From Brachypodius melanocephalos (taxonomy: Eukaryota; Chordata; Aves; Passeriformes; Pycnonotidae), in the NCBI GenBank assembly GCA_013398615.1, contig VZSR01001479.1, positions 18,004,717 through 18,068,716 of the forward strand: 64,000 nucleotides of DNA. The letters run 5' to 3'. The position numbers and the translations under genes were made by a program. Below are positions 1 to 12,653 of this stretch, piece after piece. The notes under the pieces are model-generated. The model was given only the letters and a program-made list of their open reading frames with translations. It had not been told where the DNA came from and did no database searches. Numbering within the stretch: position 1 is the stretch's first letter; the number at the start of each line of letters is the position of its first letter.

Positions 1-3000
1 TAAAAACACCCTTCTTGCTAATTTAAAAGTCAGGTCTCCTGTTGAGCATTTTTGAAGTTGGAAGAAGCATTGCCTCAATGCAGTTCATGGAATAGGTCTT
101 AGCTGGTGTACCTGCTGCCTTCATATGCCAAACATATGTCTGCTGGGGAAAAAGCATTTCCCTCAGCAGATACAAGCACATAGAAGGTCCCAACCAAACC
201 CTAGGCTCCTCCAGGCACTGGGTGTTAGGGACTCCTGCACCCAGGCTCTGCAGCACCCTCTGTTCCACAAGGATCCTCTGCCCCTGTGGTGTGGAAGCAC
301 AGAGCCAAGAGGTTCACAGCCACTGCTGACCCTGTCACTCTCTCTTGCCCTGACATCAGGTCACTTGCTTTCGCCACTACTCCCCACAGGCCCTCAGGAC
401 AGTCATAGAAAAGCAGCCAGGCTCAACATGGAGTTAGAGCTGCCAAAAGCTGGATTTTCTATCACATTGTCTCTTTCTTGCCCACACACTGGGTTACCAG
501 TGGGCACAGAGCTCTTGAACAAAGCCATCAGCTGCCAGGGCTGCCCCAAATCAGGACAGCCTGCCTTCACCACACTCCCATGCAAAGTGTAGGAAATGCA
601 TGTGAGAAGTTCCAGGAGAAATGGGATCTCTTCCCAGACTCCTTGTCTCTAATCCTCTAAAAGCTCTCCTGCTGGCAGAGACCTTCAGAGTCCAAAATGT
701 GAAGCAGGGGAACACCATATTTTTTCAGTGAGGGAACCATATGACCTCCATCTCCAAATTTCCATGCATGGGAAGGAACTCACATCACAGAAGAAAAGTG
801 GCAGGAGTGCTCTGGGACCTCACATTTTCATGGTACTTCAACATCTTCAGTCCCAGCATGGGTCCTTCTATAAAGGAATTTACATCAATCTTAATACATC
901 AGAAACTGGTGTTCCAGGCCAAGTTCTCAACATGTTCCAGTAAGACACAGGTCAGTTTATCCATAAAGCCTTCGAAAGAGCATCTGCCAGTGCAAATGAG
1001 GTCAGTAAGGCATGGTGTTTGCTGGGCTGCATGTCAGCCAAGAGACAGGACTCCCTTCCTGAGTTAAACTGCAGGGATGAACATGTGTGGAAAACGCCCA
1101 AGTCCTCTCTGCCTGGGAGCTAAATGTGGCTAAACCATTTTTGTCAGTCTTAGCAGCAGCTGATACACAAAACAGCTTTGTCTGTCTACATGTTCCCCCT
1201 ATAGATATCTCACTCTGTTTCATGACACTTCATCCTCTTCCAAACCCTGACAGTACCTCTGAAGCAACATGCTTGATGTCATTTTGAGGACTGGACATTG
1301 GAGGCTGGAGCTAAGTAGTTTGGCTAATTTCCTTCACTTTCCTGGTTGTGAAATCTAGCAACAGTGGAGTCATTTTGTAAAGTTATCAAAAAGCATTCAA
1401 ATCCCACCTGCATGTGCCACACACAGTTCAAATTCCAAATTAGAAAGGAAAATGCAAACCTTGTGCTGTGGCCTCTTTCCCCGAGGCCCTGGTCTCCCTC
1501 CTCCCTGTCAATGCCCCATTCACTGCCAAGGCAATGGCTGTGAGACACAACCTGGAACAGCACAAACAGCTGTATCTGGCCTCACCTTGATGTGCAAGCT
1601 GCCCAGGTTCAGAGCCATCAGAAGAGCACAAAGGTGCCATATTTTTCCTGGGAGAGGAATCAGCCCAGCCAGGACAGCTGCTTTATCCCTAATAAGTGAG
1701 GCTGGAGAATCAGTTTTCTGGGTGCTCCAACTGGAAAAGACAGATGAGCTTTTGGACACTTAAAGCTTTTCTCAGGTCTGAGACACAAGCAGATAATGTC
1801 AGATGAAGGATGGGACAGAGAAAATGGTGCTGATGTTTCACTTCTTTACATTCATCAGACAGACAGTCTGAGAGGAGAAGGTAATAAGGTTATTAGTTGG
1901 CTTCACAAAGCCACAGCCTCTGCTGTGCCTAGAAGGAAAACATTACGGCAAAGGGAAATCCCTTTTCATACCAGCATCCTGATGGCTGAAGTGTCACCCT
2001 TGAAACAAGGCAGGAACACATCAAACTGTTCCTGAACCACCTCCCAGATGAGCTAAAAAGTCTCTTGGACTATGTACACATCGCTCTGCCAGTGCAGCCT
2101 CCAGAACCAGCAACAAAAAGGATGCTCCTGCATTCCTTCAGCACAGTTTGTAGACAGGACCCCATCCAAATTTCAGACTGTGTATAACCTGGATGCAGAG
2201 GTTCACCTCGTCTCCTAGGAATTCCCATAATTGAACACACTTTGACTGGGCTAAAAAATAAACTGTCAACCTGGAACAAATGCTGAGAGGCTGGCTGGAA
2301 TGGGCTCTCAGCAAGGGAGCTGTAAGTATCTCGTCCAAGTGTGGGTTAAATTCCTGTTCCCATAGTCAGAACTGTCCAGGCCCAAGGGAAGGCTACACTG
2401 CCCAGCACAGCCCACAGCTGGTGGCCTGAGCCCAGCTCCCCACAAGGTACAGGAAGACAACTGAAGTTTTGTGTTTCAGAAACCATCTTTGGGGTTCAGT
2501 CGGGACTGGTTTATCTCAGCAGGGAAAGGGAAAACACTCAGTTCTCAGCACTGATCTCAGAAAAATGCCTATATAGGGAGCCCCAGCCTGCAGACTTCCT
2601 TGTTGAATGGAGAGGGTTGGGGACATTCCTCCATGGGCTGCTTTGATGCTCCTACTTCAGGAACCTCCAAAAGCTGAAGGGGGTACAAAGCACCTCTAAA
2701 ATGGGGACAATATTGCATTGCCAGGAAAAGGAAGGAAGTGGGAGCCTGAGCCTGACGGAAACACAGCCATCTCTTGCTAGCAATTTCACAAGAAGTGTCT
2801 TCATGCTGTGTAGCAGCCATCCCTGCAACAATTGACAGAGAGAATTTCAATCAGAAATACATCTCCTGTAAGGACTGCTTTGGGGGCCAAAGAGAGAAAG
2901 CAACCTGTAATCTACTTTGTATTGCTGAGCAATAATGGGACCCGGTGAGATGGAAAGCAGATAGAAAGAAAGTGAATAAGGCTCCAGTCACTAGGGACAG

Positions 3001-6000
3001 TGGAAACAATCAGAACAGTGACTGCCACAATACAGGATGATGCTGTTTCAACCAGCTCTGCACTAATCAGAGCCCCAGCTCTCTCTCCCCTCCAAATCTG
3101 CCTCAAGACATTCAAACAGTAAGCAAATTCCTGACCACAGACTAGATTTAAAACCACTCTGTCTGCAGCTTATCTCAACAAATAAAAGACCAGGAGCTGG
3201 CCTGAGTGCATGACTCCACTCAATTCTTCCTTATGGTGGCTTGTGCAGAGCTGCTTTCACTCTCCCTGCAGGATTAGCACCCAGTGTACTCACAGCCTGA
3301 TGGATAAGGTGATGTCTGACCATTGCTCTGTGTGTCTAAACCAGAGAGAAAGCAAGCTGGTCAAGATGCTGCTGCCAGCAGATGAGGAGGAAATGAAGGG
3401 AACATCTGCAGAGAACAAGGGGGTCACCATGCACATCCCACTTGTTCTCACCAACAACAAACCTTTGAATCCCCAGGGTCACTCTTTCTGGGTTGGCCTT
3501 GGCTCTGCCACTCACTCCTGCCTTCCTGCCAGGATTTGGCTGGCTCTGCCTTGTCACCCCCACCAGCTGCTTACACTACAGGGAAGCCTGGAACTGCCTC
3601 TCAGCAGGTCAGCCAGGGGCAACATCACCCAGCCAGCTCCACCCAGGCACGTTCTAGAAGCTGCCTGGCAGACAGACTCTTGCCCTGGAATGGAGCCCAA
3701 AGGACACAGCAGCCAATGCAGGGCAGCAAAACCTGATTTTCTCAGGCTGTCAAAGTAGAGGAAGCACTTTTTTTGATGATCTCTGCACTAAATGGAAATC
3801 TTCTGAAACTGATTTTATTCCCCAGATCCCTACCCCAGTAGGTTCAAGGTTCAAAGGGACAACCTGGAGGGAATACAAACCACGGCTAGGTTGAAGAAAG
3901 GCTGGAATGTATCAACTGAAGTAACATAGGAATAGCTTCTTAGTGCCCAGAATGATTTCTGACCGAAACAGAAGAAACACAGGGCAACTTAAGGGCCTGG
4001 AGCATCTCATGAGGAGAGGAGCAGCATCCTGCTCTCCTCACTATTTGTTTTCCATTCTTCTTCCCCATCAGGCACAGCACTTGCTGTGGGGTCCTCCTGA
4101 AGCCAAGGCACTGGCCAGACTGGACTTCCATCTACTGCAGAACCTCTGTTCTTCCTAAAGAACTTCGGCAGACACCTCTGTGAAGGGAGTAAAAGGCACT
4201 GCAAAAATTCAGAAAGTTTTACACAACTGTGAAACCATTTCCCAGGAAGCTGTATTTGTGCCATCTTTTTGTATTTCAAGCCTGTCCCTGTTCTCTTATT
4301 TTTTTCCCCTCAGTAGCAGCAGCAGTGTACTTAGCCTGGTAAATAATACATACTGCTCTCACTGCTATGCAGACAGACAAAGGCAGGTAGTGTATCAAAG
4401 AATAAAATTGTACAGCGAATTGCAGTGTAATAGCTGTAATTTAGTGCCCTGTGGGCGATACGGAGATTCAGAAAGTATCAGAGACCCATGCTCAGTGCTG
4501 ACTGACAAGGTGACTGGAGATACAGCACAGTGTTTGACCTTTGGATTGTTTCCAACCTAAGCAGAGCCATAAAAAATTCAGGAGACCATGCTGTCTCCCA
4601 GCAAAATGGCTTGTGGGGTGGATAAATAGATGGATTTTGTGTGAACACACATACAGTATATTTATGTGGGTGCACAGAGATAATTAAACACTGACGAAGA
4701 CCCAGACTACTTATATGACAGAAATCATATGACAGCTGGGGAAGCTGGGGGTATATCAGGGTTGGTTTTTTATTGTTTGCTTGCAAGAATGAGAGGAAGT
4801 CTTCATTAGGGCACCAGCTAGATCTCAGCTCAGGAAATCTCAATTGATTTCACATGCAGGCTAGCAGCTAATGATGTGTGCATGTGTCTGTCTGTCTGAT
4901 TTCAGCTTTTTGGTCATCTCAGACTTGGGGGCATTCAGATTACTTGCCAGGTTCCCATTTCTGGAGCATTTGTCTCCACCAATCACCCAGTAAGTCATTT
5001 GAGAAACCAGAAATGATAGCATGAGAAATAATGCTATTTTCAGACTCCCTACTAGCCTCTTGATCAGAGGCAGTGAGCTGCACGTTCCCTTGGAGCTCAG
5101 CAAAGACCTGGAAGGATCTAATCACTCTCTTTCTACCTAAACAAGACAAGAGCATACACGGATGCACAGGGCTGTCACCTCCCATTTGCAGACACCTTCG
5201 TGTAGGAGCAAACTCCTTTCTTCTCCCTCCTTAGGGAGCCTGAAGCACTTCCTGTCTTTACAAGCCTCTCTCCCATTACCCCAGGGAAAAAGAGAAGCAA
5301 AGGGTCAACCCATGTTCTCCCATGAGTACAGGGGCCTGATGACCACCAGGATGAACAAGAGGGGCTTTGAAGCAGGACGGTGACTAGGAAGGATGATGCA
5401 TAGCATAAATATTAGGCATTTTCTTTTCAAAAATATCTCACTGTCCAGAAAACCGCAGGACACATTAGAGGACAAGTCCCTCACTGTCCCTGCAGACAAG
5501 GATGGACACATTCTGACTGCACAGCAAGGTGCATGAGCCAGGGAATACATTTACATGGCTGTCTTCTCTCATAACTACTGACAGCTCTGTTAGGATCGGC
5601 CACTGCACTCAGCAGCCTCTCTGCCACATGACAGGCCTGCAGAAGAGACAATGTGGGAAGAGGTACAGATTTGGTTTCTCCTGCCTCTGTCAGCAAGACT
5701 ACAGAATCCTTGAACACTTCACTACCCTAACAGCACATGGAACCTTGTAGGACAAGTTCCCCACGGGATCTGGATAAAGAATATGGTGCTTTTGACAAAC
5801 AGCAAATGTGATTCAGCTTCCTCATGCCTTTTACAGCACTGTCACCTGACACCGGAGATCTTAATGCCCCTGGGACAAGGAGATGGGGAAATGGCACACA
5901 TAAATTGAGTAGGAAAGTCAAGATGGGAATAGAAGAGAATTTGCCACCCGCCCATTATCTCCTAACAGACAGGCAAGGAAACGGTGAAAATGGGGTGACA

Positions 6001-8776
6001 AGGGCAGGAATGGAGACACTGTGCATCAGATGACTGAGCTAGAAACCAGATACCCAGCACAGGACCACAAACCAGTATGTGAGCTCTGCATCACCAGGCT
6101 AATCTTGCCCCCCTAAATCTCTGCAGCCTACTTGCCAAGTGCTTTCTGGTTCCCTGGAGCCTATTCAAGGGTATAAATCTCCAAGAAAGGGATCAGGTTC
6201 TGAACATAGCTGAGGAACCCCAAGTTAAAAACATTGCTATAAAGCCAAGTCACCCAATTTTGAACTTCAGGGGGTTCCCTTCAAGAGACTCTTCAAGACC
6301 CCTCAAGCACATCAGAAGCAAACGTATCTGGGGAAACTGTGATGGTCACATTTTCCCTCCCAATACTTGGCAAATGTTAAAAGCAGGGCACGCTGTTCTG
6401 CTCAGCCATGCACTGATTCAGAAATACACAGCTCCCCGTGACTTCCCAGGCAAGCAGCAGGACCCTGTACTGCCTCTCATCACGCAGCCCGTCTCTGTGA
6501 TGGATGCACCTCTGCTGGCTGCAGAATAAACTCAGGCACAGGGTTGTGGCCCCAATAACACAGCACTTCATAAAGCTGCTTGGGTCTCTCTCTCTCTTCT
6601 CAGATATTTATAATGTACCCATCCCCACAATACATCTGACCACTTCACACTCAAACAGATTTTTTTTTTCTCGTAACTGCGCTCTTATCCTTGCTCAATA
6701 GATAGAAACCATGCCCACACAATTTCTTAGATCCTCAAGGTGATGCAGTGTGGATTGGGGAGGACAGTAATACTTTCTATTAAAGCATAGAACTAAGAAA
6801 GCATAGAACACAAATGACTGGGACAGGCCCAAAAGAATGCCTCCAAACTGGTACCTGGCATAAGAATACTTGGGCTGACATGTGCTGGGGGGAATGGGCA
6901 GAGATTAAAGCAGAAGGGAATCTCCAGTAATCCATTTGGGTAAATTTGCACCTCTGTTTCCAGGTCTGCAGAGCGGGACACATCCACTGGACCCATGGAA
7001 CCCTCTTAGATCACATCTCCAAAACCCATTGCTCCAGTTTTCCTGTTTCCTCTGCATAAACACAGCACAATTTGGAGTTCAGCTTCATTCAGCATCAAAG
7101 CAAGATCTGTGATTATGCTGTGCCTAGCTCTGTGAAAAGCAGGACTCCATCTGTTCCTACCACAATTACTGCACTGCATGGACAGACGTGATCTTGCACG
7201 AGGCACACAACTCCTCAGAGCCCCTCGTGTTTGACCGAGTTGTATATGACACGGGCTTTCATCCAAACAGAATCTATTGATGAGGGCAGGCATTAACCTG
7301 AACTACAGAACTCCTTCTTGGTCCAACTCTGCATTTCACCGATGCCAGTTTTGTCTCCGGTAGATTGTTTTGATTAATTTCATTTAATTAATTCTATCAT
7401 CTCAAGCTGTTCCCAGAATCTGTGTGAAGCCCATCAAGGTGGAAGCAGAGAACATGATGCACACAAACTGAAGATGCAGTCCATTGGATTCTCAATATTT
7501 ATCTTCCCAGAGGAAAAAAAATACCCCACACTACAGAAGCATATTTCAGACATCTGAATTCTGACAGTGCTTCTTGTTCCTCTTCTGCTCCCTGGTGGTA
7601 TTCAATTCTACGATTTTTGCTGGTAGGGGCAGACATGTCTGCACTGGAATTTTTGTCCCCTGGTAATCATTGCAAAGAGGCAATTTCATCCCTGCCTACA
7701 GAGCTTTGGGAGAAGGCAGAGGAATCATATGTTGGTCCTGCAAGAAGGAAGTGGGGGAATCATTAAGCTCCATAACCCAGTTCTAGCTCACAGAGCCTTT
7801 CAGCTTGTTGTCTGCCTCGTTTGCACTTAGTTTTTGTTTCCCCCAGGATGTCAACACACAACCTCAGCCCCAGAGAAATCTTCTACTCCACTTAGGAGTC
7901 ATCATGTCCCAGTTATTCCCCATTCCTGGCTGCCTTCAGCATCAAGATGCTTCCCTCCATCTCTTCACAGGTGCAAGTATACAGATAGAGGCCAGCTCAC
8001 CCTGCCTGCTCTCACCTCTGCTTTTCCCTGCAGAGAGGCTTCTCCATTGACAGAGCACAGTGATCTCCTTCCTTCTGTGCTCCCAGTTGCCAGCTGCATG
8101 TGGTACAGCAGGGCTGGGAGGAGAGAGGACACATAGCATTTGGCTGGAGCTGGACACTCACTGTGCTGGGGGACATCTGATGTCAGAAGGTTCCTGGAAG
8201 GCCCCCTCCTGTCTCATGGTCCATTGAGACATCGCCTAACAAGCTGGGGAAGGATGTGCTTGGGACGCAGAGGGCTGCTCCCCATGGTATAGCCAAGCAT
8301 AAGAGGTCAGGCTCCTGATTCAGTGCTAGCCCAGCTACTTCATTGTTGTGAAGATTGGGTCAGATACTGCCTCACATCAATAAAGTGAGGCATCTGGCCT
8401 CAGCTTCCTCTCAGTCTTGTCAGAGGACTGATGCATTTGTCCTTACAAAGCACAGTGAATCTTGCAGATAGAGAATGCAAAAAGAGGTAGGAAGGTAGTA
8501 AATCAGGAGTGCCCAGGAACATTGTCCTAGATACGTCCTGTAAACTAGCACCAAAATGGCTCACATCCATATTATTAAACTCTCTTCACCTCTGAAACCA
8601 TGACCTCATTGAACAGTCCACTGGGAATGGTCCTCTGCCTATAACTCCCAAATCATGCTTGGAAATTGTCTGGGACAGTCCTAGTGGGACCAAATAAAAT
8701 CATGCCAGGGGTATGCTGACACTTAAATCTGATGATTGAGTTTGTATTCTAGGAACATTTCCTGATGCTGCTTAAT

Positions 8777-8812
8777 TTACTAGTAAAGACTTAATTACTA
8801 GTGAAGACTTAA
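8777..8812. repeat. Short tandem duplication, 2 x 18 bp
   Basis: The 18-base unit TTACTAGTAAAGACTTAA at 8777-8794 is followed directly by a second copy at 8795-8812 with a single A-to-G difference. It is a local duplication in non-coding sequence with no function visible. Confidence 0.85.
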
Positions 8813-11343
8813 TGTCTGTTCTATTAAATTACCCTCAAAGTCAGCATTGCCCTGATAAAAATCAGCAAGTGTCCCTAAACCTTCCTGAAATCTTTGATTC
8901 CTCAGTCATTACCTTCCCATCTCCTCAATAAATGTGGAAAAAATATTAAATAATCAATTTGTTATCACTTAAAGATAATCTGGTAATACAAAAAAGCCAG
9001 CAGAGATAAAGCCAAGAACAAATCATGTAAACCGTTTAGCTTTCTTTGTCACAGTAACTGAAACAGTAGACAGAGCAAGCCCAGAAATGCAGGCTATCCT
9101 GATGTGTAGTAAGGCTTTTTGAAACAATATTTGTCACAGGTATGCACTCTGAAACTAGCTATCAGTAGTTTGTCATCAGATCAGAAGGACTTACAAAGTA
9201 CAGATCTATCAACTGGTTTCCCCAGTGACTTGGATAAGTAAATAAACTATACTTATAAAATGCATAGTTGGCCTCAAGTATAGAAGATTATGCAAGACAG
9301 AAGGCACAATAGGGGAAAAAAAGATTTGGCAAATTGGAGAAATAGCTCACATTCAGCCAGCTAAAATTTCATAAAACTGGTGCAAAATAATGAACTAAGA
9401 GGGGTAAGAAATTAAATGCACCAGTAAAGAAATGGGTAACACCTACCCAGACTTCAGCTCTGAGGAAATATTGAGGAGTTACAGGGCTGTGAACCAAATA
9501 TGAATTGCCTTTGTGAAAGTATTGCATTAAAAGACAAATTTCCTTCTTGGCTGCATATAGGGCACACTGCCTATAAGACAAAGGGGATAATTTTTTGCTT
9601 TCTCAAAACACCCAAGTTAGATGGGATTAGTCTAGGTATGGACTGGAGAAAGGTAACAAGCAGTGTAAGAGGTGCAAAATGCATAGGATTGAAAGAAGAG
9701 GACTGAGTGTAACAGGAAGAAAACAGAAGAGGGCATATGATAATGAACCTCAAATACAGAAGGTTGTTAGAAGAAGATCAATTGCTCCCCTTGTGTGCTG
9801 AGAATAGGTCAACATGCAACAAGCTCAGTTAGGTGACAGAGAGGAGGCAAACCTTCCCTGGTACCAGTCAATGAGCAGTGTAACAGGAGCTGAGGAGGTG
9901 GCAGCATTCCGGCTGTGTTAAGCACAGGTGCAGCAAACACCATCTTGGGTGGCATCAGTGTACCTGATCCTGCCTCTGGGCACACAGGTGCAGTGTCTCT
10001 TGAATGTTGCTTTAAGGCTGACGGTTGTGTATTTTTAGTTTCTAACACCACTTTGTCACTAATTTTGGCTGCAAGGATGCAGTAGAAACAGCAAAATCAA
10101 AGACACTGAGCAGGGTCTCCCCAGGACCATATCCATTCTCATTACTGGATTTGGTGTCCACCTGTACAGCATCACATCCTGCACCTTCCTCTTACAGGCT
10201 TTCTGTTAGACCATCCCATTCCAGAGCCAAATAAAAACTATTATCTTCCTCCCACCTTTCTGACAGGAGGCGTATTTCATAATATGATTGCTCTCAAAGC
10301 TAAAAAACTTTTGATTTCCAGCTTAGATATGCATGTTGATAGTAGCAGCTGCTTGATATGGAGTAGTTCAAATTCATATTCATGTCCGTGAATATTCTAA
10401 AACACGGAAGCTGATGCCATTGCATGTGAAAAACTTCCAGATCAGTTCTTCAGGTTTCAAGAAGAAAAATACCATAAATTTGCAGAGGAAAAGGAATTTT
10501 TTCTTTCTTGCATTAGCATACAGATGACACAAATGACGTTACGTGGGAAATGAAGACATACGAGGGATGGATGAAGAAAAGGTGTCAGCTGAGGGGAGAA
10601 CCAGGAGACACAAGATCAGGTAACAGCATAATGAGGTTATCAGCTTGATGGATTCAGGAGTGCCAGGAGGAGTAACACACAAATTGAAAACTGCTGCTTG
10701 CAATGGTGGCAATGGTGGGTTGCTTGTGAGGGAGGAACCAGCTCTCCTTTTCTGTCTTTCCAAAAGATGTAACAACAAAGGTCACAGTCGTCTGCCCGCA
10801 AAATGGTCTATGTTCGTCTCTCTGTGGAGAAGTGTATGTGAGAATTGACAGTCCTCCCCTGAATCAATACTCACCTTTGTGAAGGAGAAAATGCTTTCTG
10901 TTGAACTAATGGCTATTTCAGCCCATTGTAAATCATAACAGATGGGGTTCTTCAAACCTCTATGCATTTTTAGATTGTATTTACACTCACTAATCAAGAC
11001 TTCAGTCTATGAGGGGAAAAAATAACATTCTCCCACTTTTTCATTTTCTCCCTCCCCCTGACACTGTACTTCCCCAGGGCTGCTGGCTGGGTCCTATTCA
11101 GCTTCTTTACTGCCTTTGGACTAGCTGCTTCTGCTTGGAAAGAAGTTATCTCACAATGTCTCAGCTTGGAGGTGGGAGTTCTGGCTCCTTTGGGTTCAGA
11201 AGTATAGACTCTGTCACATAGAGTCAAATGCCACATGGGGAAGCAGAAAGTATTATAGCCATCCCTCATTTTTCTACAGACATAAAATGAGAGTGATGCT
11301 GTTACTGGCACATGCCATCCCATACAGTAAAAATGAAGGAAGC

Positions 11344-11354
11344 GGGGGGGGGGG
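11344..11354. repeat. Poly-G run (11 G)
   Basis: An uninterrupted run of 11 G. It is prone to length variation and to assembly or sequencing error. Confidence 0.85.
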
Positions 11355-11848
11355 GTGAAAGAAAAATGAAACACATTAATTAGGTATCAGTATTATCACT
11401 GCTTGTGTGACACACATCTGCACTCCCGCCATTCTTGCAAAATTGCAGTCAGCAGAGGGTATTTAGTCAAAATAAAAATTCAGTCTGCATATCTAATGTT
11501 TCTGCTGCCCAGCCTTCCTTTTTTTGCCAGTAAATAGCGCTGCTGCTCTCTGTCATGTAGCAGCCATGTCCCACCCTGAAGATAGATGCATTTCAGTGCA
11601 TTTTTTTCCTTCTTTTTTTTTTTTAAATACAAGATAGCAGTGTTTCATTAAAAGCATTCTTGGTCATAACAAGTGTTGTCATGCATATGTAACATCATGA
11701 TTAGCATCTTGCACTGAACTGGCTGGCATGCACAAAGTGCTATCTCCAGGTAGATCACACAGCCGGCTTTTCCTCAGCTGCTTTAGCACAACACTAGCGT
11801 TTACATAGTGTTTACATAGGAAGCCCCAAGGACAATCTGAAGAAGACA

Positions 11849-12070
11849 ATCACAGAATCAATTAGGTAGGAAAAGGCCTCTGAGTCCAACCTGTGATGAA
11901 ATACCACCATGTCAACTAGACCATGACACTGTGTTCCACATCATCTCTTCCTAACAACCTTCACGGATGTGGAGGTTCACCACCTCCCTGGGCAGCCTGT
12001 TCCAATGTTTGACAACCCTTCCAGTGAAGAAATTCCTCTTGATGTCCAAAAATTTCTCATTTATCCCAAC
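11849..12070 (-). mobile_element. CR1 LINE fragment, 5'-truncated
   Basis: On + the block begins ATCACAGAATCA, then GGAAAAGGCCTCTGAGTCCAACC, and later CCTCCCTGGGCAGCCTGTTCCAATG and CCCTTCCAGTGAAGAAATT. These are hallmarks of the reverse complement of a bird CR1 3' region. The element's 3' end is at the low coordinate, so it is inserted on the minus strand. It is 5'-truncated, as is usual for CR1. The right limit is approximate, about 260 bp before the CpG island of CCDC167. Confidence 0.85.
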
Positions 12071-12584
12071 ACACTGCAAAGCAGCCGTTCCGTATTTGTC
12101 TGGTGTTTCGAGGTTGCCTTCCTCCTGAGTGATCCCCGACTCGCAGCACTACAAGACCTGGTCCGGAGTGGCCAGAAATGCGCTGGTTCCACTTGTGGGA
12201 AAAGCAAGTGATCACTCCGGATCTGCCCAGACAACACCCGAGGGAGCCGGGGTCTCTGAGGGGTGGAGAGGCAGGCACAGGCATGACCAAGAAGCCACCT
12301 CAGCTTCCCACCCTGCTGGTTCTCCCCATCCATCCCTCATCCGCTACCACTGGAGAGGGTAGAGCAGGATGCGGGCAGCACCGGCACAAGGGGGGAGGCA
12401 CCGCTCTGGCTGCCGCTCCCCCTCGGATGTGTCGGACCCACGCCGAGAGGGCTCGCAGGATCAGACCCAGCTCCCGGACCAGCGGCCCCACGGGCACGGC
12501 CCGGCAGCACCGCCCTCCCCAACATGGCACCCGCCCAACCCAGCGCGCGGCCCCGCACCGAGGCGGGGGCGCGCGGGGCGCTCC

Positions 12585-12596
12585 TGCGCATGCGCG
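12585..12596. promoter_or_regulatory. NRF1-type binding site TGCGCATGCGCG
   Basis: The 12 bases match the palindromic NRF1 consensus YGCGCAYGCGCR. NRF1 is an activator of many CpG-island housekeeping promoters. The site sits just upstream of the CCDC167 start codon and its centre contains an ATG at 12590 that is out of frame with CCDC167. Binding is inferred from sequence alone. Confidence 0.6.
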
Positions 12597-12614
12597 GCCA
12601 GGCGGGCCCGGACC

Positions 12615-12653
12615 ATGGGCAGGCGGCGAGCGGGGCCCAGCGTGGCCCGGGAG
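12615..12653 (+). CDS. CCDC167: CCDC167 coding exon 1
   Basis: Thirteen codons, MGRRRAGPSVARE, ending at a GAG|GTGAGG donor in phase 0. The 5'UTR must lie upstream in the CpG island. An earlier ATG at 12590 is in another frame. Confidence 0.92.

Larger units (their letters stand above)
1..11848. other. Intergenic region without a recognised gene
   Basis: I found no exon, RNA gene or clear transposon here. The open frames present, up to 182 codons on + at 3210-3758, are rich in Trp, Cys, His and Pro, match no family I know and have no neighbouring exons in phase, so they look like chance. The region lies upstream of CCDC167. In human the next gene on this side is MDGA1, which would be expected further left, outside the window; that is inference from synteny. 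Local simple repeats are listed separately. Non-coding RNAs or distant enhancers cannot be excluded by eye. Confidence 0.6.

Noticed and set aside
125..592. 155-codon open frame on the plus strand
   Set aside because: No recognisable protein and a chance-like composition.
3210..3758. 182-codon open frame on the plus strand in the left intergenic region
   Set aside because: Composition looks random, no family match, no flanking exons in phase.
1..11848. 3' exons of MDGA1, expected on this side from synteny
   Set aside because: No immunoglobulin, MAM or GPI-signal coding exon could be read on either strand.
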